Source of the DNA: Eurosta solidaginis
Lineage: Eukaryota; Arthropoda; Insecta; Diptera; Tephritidae
Reading direction: 5' to 3'
DNA: 64,000 nt
Assembly: GCF_040869045.1 (NCBI RefSeq)
Contig: NC_090320.1
Span: forward strand, 145,226,941-145,290,940
The notes under the pieces are model-generated. The model saw only the letters and a list, made by a program, of their open reading frames with translations. It ran no database searches and was not told the DNA's origin. The position numbers and the translations under genes were made by a program. This document shows positions 57,412-64,000 of the stretch, one piece after another (position 1 is the stretch's first letter; every line of letters starts with the position of its first letter).

Positions 57412-57860
57412 GGGTGGTCTGATCTTATACCTAAGTTAGCTTAGTTAATATATTTAATTACATTTATTGGTATTTTAACCTACATATTTACGTATATGAA
57501 TATTAGTAGTTTATATACTTTTGTTTGTGTTTTTTTTTTTGTAAGTTAGCTTAGTTGATTTAATTAATTACATTTATTTGTACTTTAAGCCTACATACGT
57601 ACATATATGTATATTCGTAGTTCATATATATGCATTTTTTTGTTGTGGTTTTTGTTTTTTTTTTTTTAATTCAAAATTTCATTTTTGTGGGTGTTGTGTA
57701 TTAGCTTATACGTACATTTTCCTTTTGTTTCTTTTACTTAAATTAAGTTGTGTTTTAAGGTAGGAGATACATTTTTATTTAAATTTGCTTAAATTTAGTG
57801 TAATAAAATAATTAAAAAATTTTTTTGACTATCTCAAAATGAAATTGGGTACATCTGATT
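57412..57860. other. Repetitive AT-rich sequence
   Basis: gtaagttagcttagtt and tacgtacatatatgtatatt-like words occur twice (57430-57520 and 57540-57630), a diverged tandem duplication of about 120 bp. Confidence 0.5.
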
Positions 57861-57864
57861 TTAT

Positions 57865-59030
57865 TTATCTAGGTACTCCCCTTATGCGGTTTTTATGTAC
57901 CGTTTTGTATTTTTTGTTTTCATTATCAAAAATGGTTACATTTACACCGTCTATATTTGTTACTAAATAGGGGCCCTGATATATATTTTTATGTTTTTCA
58001 CGCGGTTCTTTTTGAACTAAAACCATATCGCTTATATTTACTATTATTGGTTGTGCATTTTTGTCGTATGCATCTTTATTTCTTATTTTGTGTTTCTCTG
58101 CTAATTCTTTAGCCAAAGCGTGGCATTTTTGCATTCGATGCCTTACTTCTTTTGAATAATTCAGATGGCACAATGGCCTTTTTGCCAAAACCTAGTTCAA
58201 AGGGAGTAAGTTTATTATCGAATACCGTATTTGGCGTTGTGTTATGCCAAAACGTAAAATATTCCAAATATGTGTTCCAATCATCAAAGGAATCATTTAA
58301 GTACGCACGTAGAAAAGTTATGATTGATATTTAGTAAGCTGGTTAAATTTGCAAAAATTTCATTTGTAAATTCAGTACCTAAATCTGATTTCATAGATTT
58401 TATAGCACCGTATATTAAAATAAAGCTTTCGAATAGTGCCGACGCGATGGTTTTTACACTTCTATCCGATATTGATATAACTAGCTATGTCTTTTGTTAT
58501 GTTTTTCAAGTAAAATTTGTTTCGTAATTTGGCATATAGCTTTTTCGTTCCACAGTGACCTCCATTGATTGGATCATTGTGATAAATTGCTAATAATTTT
58601 GATTTTTGTTCCTGATCAGCGATTGTTTCAATTGGATTCATTAAAATAATTTTTGAAAATTGTAAAAGCTTCTTTCCTCTTTCTTTCAACAATGTAATGT
58701 AATTGTAATGTATTTGAAAATTAAATTGTTTATATTTCCTTAATATTGAGTTTTCCAGCTTCTTTTTCTAGTTTCGAAAGTAAAGTATCGAATTTCTTTA
58801 TTTCGTTAGAGAATTCAAAATCAAGTAAAATTGTTCTTTTATGTTTAAACATGCGCGCATATTCATAAAAATTCTTTACTGTTTTTATCATGAAATATTT
58901 TGGATCTAACACGAGGAATTTTTTTTGAAAAGTTATGAGTGAATTTATCATAAACGTTTAATATTTGGATATTTTCGCATAAGTCTATATTTTCGATAGA
59001 ACCACATTTATCTTTTTTCTTACTCATAGC
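57865..59030 (-). pseudogene. 412/mdg1-like gypsy integrase, fragmented
   Basis: From right to left on minus: a linker (58730-58951), the zinc region (AIYHNDPINGGHCGTKKLYA, 58462-58692), catalytic pieces (IKSMKSDLGTEFTNEIF near 58400-58330 with the second Asp) and the C-terminal region (VRHRMQKCHALAKEL, SDMVLVQKE, YQGPYLVTNIDG; 57865-58188). Frameshifts separate them and the first catalytic Asp block was not found. Confidence 0.8.
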
Positions 59031-59035
59031 TCTAG

Positions 59036-60374
59036 TCAGAACTGCAAATATATTTTGGTCGATTCTTTTATTTCGCCAATAGTGATACGAGAAAGTGCAT
59101 CAACTCCTACATTTGATTTTCCCTTTATGTACTCTATTGTAAAATTGTATTCTGCCAACTCAAGTCTAATTCTAGAAAGTTTTGAAGATGGGTATTTCAT
59201 AGTAAATAAGTAGACTAAAGGCCTATGGTCTGATTTTAAAATAAAGTGATTTCCATATACGTACGGTCTGAATTGTTTGATGGCAAAATAAATGGCTAAT
59301 AATTCCAACTCAATGGTGGCTTTCTTTTGTTCTGCATCATTAAACGATTTTGACGCATAACATACGGGTAAATCGCTGCCTTGATGTTTTTGGCTGAGTA
59401 TTGCTCCACACCCCGTTCTAGAAGCGTCTACTGTAATGGCAAACTGTTTGGAAAAATCTGGGTATTGTAAAATCTTTGGTGGCATTAGAGATGCTCGTAG
59501 TGCATCGAAAGCTTTATTACATGTCGCGTCCCAGTTGAATTCTACTCTTTTTCTATTCAGTCTATTCAGAGGTGCTGCCAGCGATGCAAAGTTTGGAATA
59601 AAGCGTCTGTAGTAGTTACCAAAAGCTACAAACCGTCTTACAGCGTCTTTTTCTGTTGGCTTAGTATAGTTACGAATTGCATCTATTTTCGAATCGTCTG
59701 GTGACAGACCTTCAGCTGAGCATTTGTGTCCCAGGAATGTTACTTCCGGTCTTAGAAAATTACATTTATTCGGATTGAGTTTAAGGTTGAATGATCTACT
59801 AGTATTGAATACTTTAGACAAATTTTTAATGTGATGAGATTCGCTACAGCCGATGACTATAATGTCATCTACATAAAGAAAAGCTACGTTAGGTGGTATT
59901 CCTGAAAATGCGATGGTCATCACCCTAGAAAACGAATTTGGTGCAATGTTCAAACCAAATGGCAATACTTTCCATCGATACGCTCCGCGTTCAGTAGAAA
60001 ATGAGGTTATATCGAGTGAATCTACGTGTAATGGAATTTGGTGAAATCCAGAAAAATTTGGCTCTGCCAAGATTGTCTAAAATATCATCGATTCGTGCCA
60101 ATGGGAATTTGTCTGCTATTAGCTTCTTGTTAACTGCACAAAAATCAACACGCATCCTGTACGCTTTTTTTCCATTCATTTTCTTTTTAGGAACAAGGAT
60201 AAGAGGACTATTGTAGTTAGAATAGCTTTCTTCGATTAAATCATTTTCTAGTAATTTTGTAACTTGTTTGTTAATTTCTTCCCGCTGAGAATAAGGTAGA
60301 CGATAATTCTTTATATACACTGTTTCGTTGTCAGTTACCCGCAATTTCTGCTCATAAAAATTGTTTAACGTCAT
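59036..60374 (-). pseudogene. 412/mdg1-like gypsy RT-RNase H with motif A deletion
   Basis: The upstream frame (59991-60374) has RLPYSQREEINKQVTKLLEN, YSNYNSPLILVPKKK and RMRVDFCAVNKKLI. The long frame (59036-60070) has SGFHQIPLHVDS, WKVLPFGLNIAPNSFSRVM, FLYVDDIIVIG (catalytic YVDD intact), the thumb and an RNase H domain (TVDASRTGCGAILSQ, IELELLAIYFAIKQF, SDHRPLVYLF). At the overlap near 60050 the sequence passes straight from GRAKFF to SGFHQI, so the block holding the first catalytic Asp is deleted together with a frame change. Confidence 0.9.
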
Positions 60375-60505
60375 TTTGTCGTTGTCAAGCGCGAATATGT
60401 CAGCATATTGTATGCAGAGATCTAAAAGTTCAGATGGTGCATCTTTGGGAATTTGATTTTTTTAAATCGAAGTTATTTCACTAATTCGTTTGTCATCTGA
60501 CTTAG

Positions 60506-61110
60506 TTAAACGTGACAATTTGATAGGTTTTCTGTTTTAATAAAATTTTTGTGTACGAATTGTACATCACTTGTGGTATTGATTAATTTTATGACTGGGT
60601 TATTGGAGTTTGTAATGCATCTTGCGGTAAAAGCGCCGTTTTGTATTTCTTGAGATTCAACGAAAAGTGGAGTTGTTGAGTGACCTATGTCGAAAATTCG
60701 AAAGAATTCGCATCTTGGTGGTATAATACACATATCTCTTTCCGTTCCGTGTAGGATTGGCATAATGACTTTTTCTTTATTTGCCCAGAATGAGATGCTA
60801 CTATTTGAATAATTTATTACACATTTGTTATGGTGAAGAAAGTCTTTGCCCAGTATACCGTCGGACAGAATATTGAAGTCATCTTTTACCACATTTAAAC
60901 TGTGTTCAACAGGATTATTAGAAGGTATATGTTTATTTTACCTAAAGTAGGAACAGAATTTGATGTAACGCCAGTGATATTAACTATATCGTCAGAGTTA
61001 ATGGGAATTTGCTTATTGAGACTTGAAATTTTAATCAACGAAATATCAGCCTGTGTATATAATAAAAATGTGCATAGTTTGTTAGATCCGGTTATATAAA
61101 TTTCGACAAA
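60506..61110 (-). pseudogene. 412/mdg1-like gypsy protease region
   Basis: The frame 60506-60892 holds DFNILSDGILGKDFLHHNKC and VINYSNSSISFW, the C-terminal half of a gypsy protease. The DTG-containing N-terminal half is degraded upstream (minus, 60900-61110). Confidence 0.7.
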
Positions 61111-61275
61111 GTCCGAGTAATTTAATTTCAGACAAAAAACATTTTGAATATTTATTCGCTTATCTCCTCGTCCCTCACTGTTCGCTGTTGTGGGGCGTCC
61201 ACGTTTAAAGAGCGAACATTTGCATTATTTCGGGTATTTGAACTTCCGACGTTAGTATTGGTTCTGTTTTCTAAC

Positions 61276-61645
61276 CTATTTTGACTGTACTAGCGTTACG
61301 GGAATTACCATTGCCTCGATTGTTGTTTTGCCTATTTTGATTGTTATTGTTGTATCTACCGTATCTGTATTATTGTTGTTGTAGTTGTTATTGCCTCTAT
61401 TGTTGTTGCGAAAACTGTTTTGATTGTTAAACCTTGATTGAAAAGCTAATACCTGTCTTTCTGTAGCCTGATTGTTTTGTTCGACTATCATTTTTGCTAC
61501 GACGTCTTTTGCGTCACTAAAAGAGGTTGATGCCAGAATTGCTTTGACTAGGTCTGAGCGCGTGTTTAGCTTACAAACGTTTACTGACTGTTCGACTGCC
61601 ATCTCGTGTGCTTTGGCTTTTGAAATGCCCTCGATAACACTGGTC
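61276..61645 (-). pseudogene. 412/mdg1-like gypsy Gag C-terminal part
   Basis: IEGISKAKAHEMAVEQSVNV, RSDLVKAILASTSF and KDVVAKMIVEQNNQATERQV are followed by an Asn/Arg-rich tail (NNRGNNNYNNNN). Homology ends abruptly near 61645 where unrelated sequence begins, so the 5' half and 5' LTR are missing. The fragment at 1-370 may be from the same family. Confidence 0.75.
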
Positions 61646-62310
61646 GACAGCCAAAATGTACCAGAGACACCGTTATGAAATTCGTATGTAAAACCACCCC
61701 CTGATTTCGAAAATCGAGTTCATTTTTGATTCTATGGTACCGGTTTTGAGATATTTGCAATTTACCGTTATTCGAAAAAACCAAAAAGGTGGCTCCTTTT
61801 AATTACGTATATCTCACGAACGGGTAAAGCAATTGCAAAAAAGTTACAGAATCGAAAAGATAATAAAATTTGCTATAAATGCATAATACATTGTTTTTTG
61901 CTCAACCAGATAGTTTTCGAGATATTAGCTTATAATTTCAGATTTTTGTTTTTTTTATGAAAAAATATGAAAAAAACTACTATTTGCGAGGGCAGCATTC
62001 CAAAACCACAACTTTTTTCCAGATGTTTTTTCTTTACGTAAAGCTGTGTCTAATTAAAAAAAAAATAAGCTACCATCGAAGAAAATCGATGCAAAACTAC
62101 GTAAGTTATAAGCGATCAAATAAAAATACCCAGGTTGGGCAATTTCAACGTATACCTCAAAACGTATGTATGGTATAAAGAATAGTGAAATATCTAGCTA
62201 TGCTCTGTTTCTATTTAGTTAAAAGTTCAATTTATGAATGAAATTTCCCATATTTTTAACTTTTTTTTTAAATTTATTTATGTTTATACTATATTCTAAC
62301 AATCTTTATC
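61646..62310. other. AT-rich non-coding stretch
   Basis: No gene recognised. Phrases such as tatatctcacgaacgg and tcgagatattag resemble transposon-end sequence; probably the 3' non-coding flank of the gene to its right. Confidence 0.35.
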
Positions 62311-64000
62311 TTAATTTGATTTTACTATGTAGTCGAAATAATTATGTGTTCTACTTTGACGCTTATTCAGTTTAGGATCGGTTTCTCTTATGAGAAACCA
62401 GCAGTAATCACCCATCATTGCGACGTCCCAGAATCCTTGATATCGATTCTCAATTAATTTCATTTGCTGATGAAACCTTTCGCCATGTTCGTCACTTTCG
62501 TCGCCAAGATTTGCCGGAAAAAAGCTCAAATGTGAGTGCAGAAAGTGAATTTTTAAGGACATATTTACCCTGGAAAGAAAATATTAGTTAGGTAAACAAG
62601 TTATAGAATTTTGGGAAACTAATTTTAATAAGCCTTTAAGCCATTTTCGCATAATCATTGATTAAGTCGTTCACTATCTGCTCGCAGTTAGGGCTTTTGT
62701 GTCTACCGAGAAAAGAAGCAACGACCTTTTCAAAGGATTCCCACGCTGCTGCCTCAACTGATGAGAGTAGTCTTTTGAATTGATTACTGTTGATCAACTT
62801 TTTTATTTGTGCTCCAACAAAAATACCTTCCTTTATCTTGGCTTGAGATATATCTGGAAAAATTGTTTTCATATAGTCGAATGCTTCGCCTTCTTTGTCC
62901 AAAGCCTTAACCAAGTTTTTAATGAGACCGAGCTTGATGTGTAAGGGTGGAAGTATGATTTTCTCTTTCTTGACAAGAGGGGTGTATTTAATGTTATCCA
63001 CACCAACGGTAAACTTGACTCTTTCCGGCCAATCCTTTCTGACGTAGTGGTCCCTACGAGCTCGGCTATCCCACTTGCAAAGGAAGCAGCAGTGCTTGGT
63101 GTAGCCACTTTGTAGACCGCATAGCATTGCAACGACTTTGAGATCCGAACATATTTTCCAATCATGCTCTTCATATTTGATAAATTTGAGTAGTTTTTGC
63201 GTTTCCTCGTAGGTTTCCTTTGTATTTACTGCATGTACGATCGGGATAGAAGACTTTTTGTTACAAATATGCAATAATACAGCCTTCAAACTCAGTTTAT
63301 TGCTGTCTATGAACAATCGCCAGTCTTTTGAATCATATGTTTGACCAAACTCTTTGAATAAACCAGGAATGTCGTTGCAGTAGCATATACTGTCTTTCTT
63401 GGTATAGTGTTTGGAAAATTGTTCGTGACGAGTTCTACAATATATCACCTTAACATCGGATGACACAAATTTAAATTGTTGCATACGAGAAGCGTGGATC
63501 TCGGCCTTTTCCTTGGATAGTTCCAAATCTCTTATCCAATCATTAAGTTGTGCTTGTGACAGAACGTTTCTCTCGTTTCCCATGCGAAATTCAGTACAAC
63601 TTGATTCCCCGCACTCAGATATTACTGTTGACAATGGAACTGGATTTGCAACTGCCGTTGAATGTAGTACTGGTAATCTCACTGTAGGTACGCTGGCATA
63701 GGTTACTCTTCTTGATCTTCCAATGCCAACTAATTTTGTTTGACAAATATAACACTCTATTGAATGGCAAGTAGTTGCTCTCCATATCATTGGTGTATCA
63801 AATTTTATTTGTTGTCCTGATTCCGACTGAATCAATTCTACTCGACACGATGTACACAAAGTGTTCGGTGTCCATGGTTTTTCAGCATTTTTAGGCTCAA
63901 TGCCAAAATACTTGGAGTATAAAGTTTTCATATGATCTGAGATACTCGTCGTCGCCTTATGATAGTATATTGGCCACACATGAAACAGAACATATCTGGA
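62311..64000 (-). pseudogene. Uncharacterised Cys-rich, DDE-like protein family (possible transposase), partial
   Basis: Minus strand. A long exon-like frame (62636-63979, which opens at a GTG, so the true start is elsewhere) has Cys pairs CTSC (about residue 45), CYICQT (about 77), CYCN and CFLCKWDSRARRDHY. Asp-containing blocks WRLFIDSNKLSLKAVLLH and KICSDLKVVAMLCGLQSGYT could be the first two positions of an RNase H-like DDE fold. ILPPLHIKLGLIKNLVKALD and GIFVGAQIKKLI follow. A second block (62311-62562) continues the family (MSLKIHFLHSHLSFFPANLG, DEHGERFHQQM, YQGFWDVAMMGDYCWFLIRE). An acceptor (ttttctttccag) precedes it but no GT donor was found at the end of the first. At the right edge ATGTGTGGCCAA gives CFMCGQ in another frame, suggesting an N-terminal frameshift. 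I recall similar unnamed proteins in many animals; function is unknown to me. Confidence 0.6.

Overview
The window looks like gene-poor, repeat-rich chromatin of a higher dipteran, probably a tephritid fruit fly. That assignment is an inference from insect-type GT-AG genes, a Cand1 orthologue, an errantivirus with env, DINE-1/HINE-like elements carrying a (GTCC)n block, Penelope, and tRNA-derived SINEs; no species can be proved from sequence alone. The only clear host gene is the 3' three-quarters of Cand1 (five exons, 5222-8371, plus strand). Its first exons are not in the window, so positions 1-5221 are probably a large intron loaded with transposable elements (TEs).

Layout. 1-400: gag fragment of a 412/mdg1-like LTR element (minus). 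400-800: polypyrimidine block plus satellite. 1145-2990: broken hAT transposase split by a 0.55 kb inverted-repeat element that itself carries a 183 bp hAT-type MITE. 5222-8371: Cand1. 9239-28017: a minus-strand errantivirus inserted in a (TA)n tract. A HINE-like element with a 128 bp minisatellite (11722-15100) lies in its 3' half, and its 5' LTR is split by a PIF/Harbinger transposon (18727-27581, TTA target duplication). The Harbinger element has both genes (MADF/Myb-like on plus, DDE transposase on minus) and has received a LINE, an 810 bp palindrome and a 518 bp MITE. 28018-31370: MITE and LTR remnants, a 250 bp inverted-repeat element and a tRNA-derived SINE. 31374-35395: second HINE-like element with a longer minisatellite. 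35400-37080: related satellite. 37910-39720: Osvaldo/Ulysses-type gypsy RNase H-integrase. 40815-41318: near-perfect palindrome with a 13 bp flanking repeat. 41530-42950: R1/LOA-type LINE (minus) ending in TTAGG repeats. 42970-45840: SINEs, satellite with a 5'-truncated LINE inside a monomer, and an RTE-like fragment. 46890-51858: compound Penelope element flanked by a 13 bp target duplication. 52095-53790: MULE, Helitron helicase and gag remnants. 57865-61645: 412/mdg1-like pol and gag (minus). 62311-64000: an uncharacterised Cys-rich, DDE-like protein family (minus).

Most genes here are decaying selfish elements. The nesting gives a relative order of insertion: errantivirus first, then Harbinger into its LTR, then LINE, MITE and palindrome into Harbinger. 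The items most worth following up are the Penelope compound (hammerhead-like core, single in-frame TGA, inverted head), the Harbinger element with intact catalytic positions and one stop codon, the flanked palindrome at 40862-41305, the HINE-minisatellite-satellite network, and the uncharacterised gene at the right edge.
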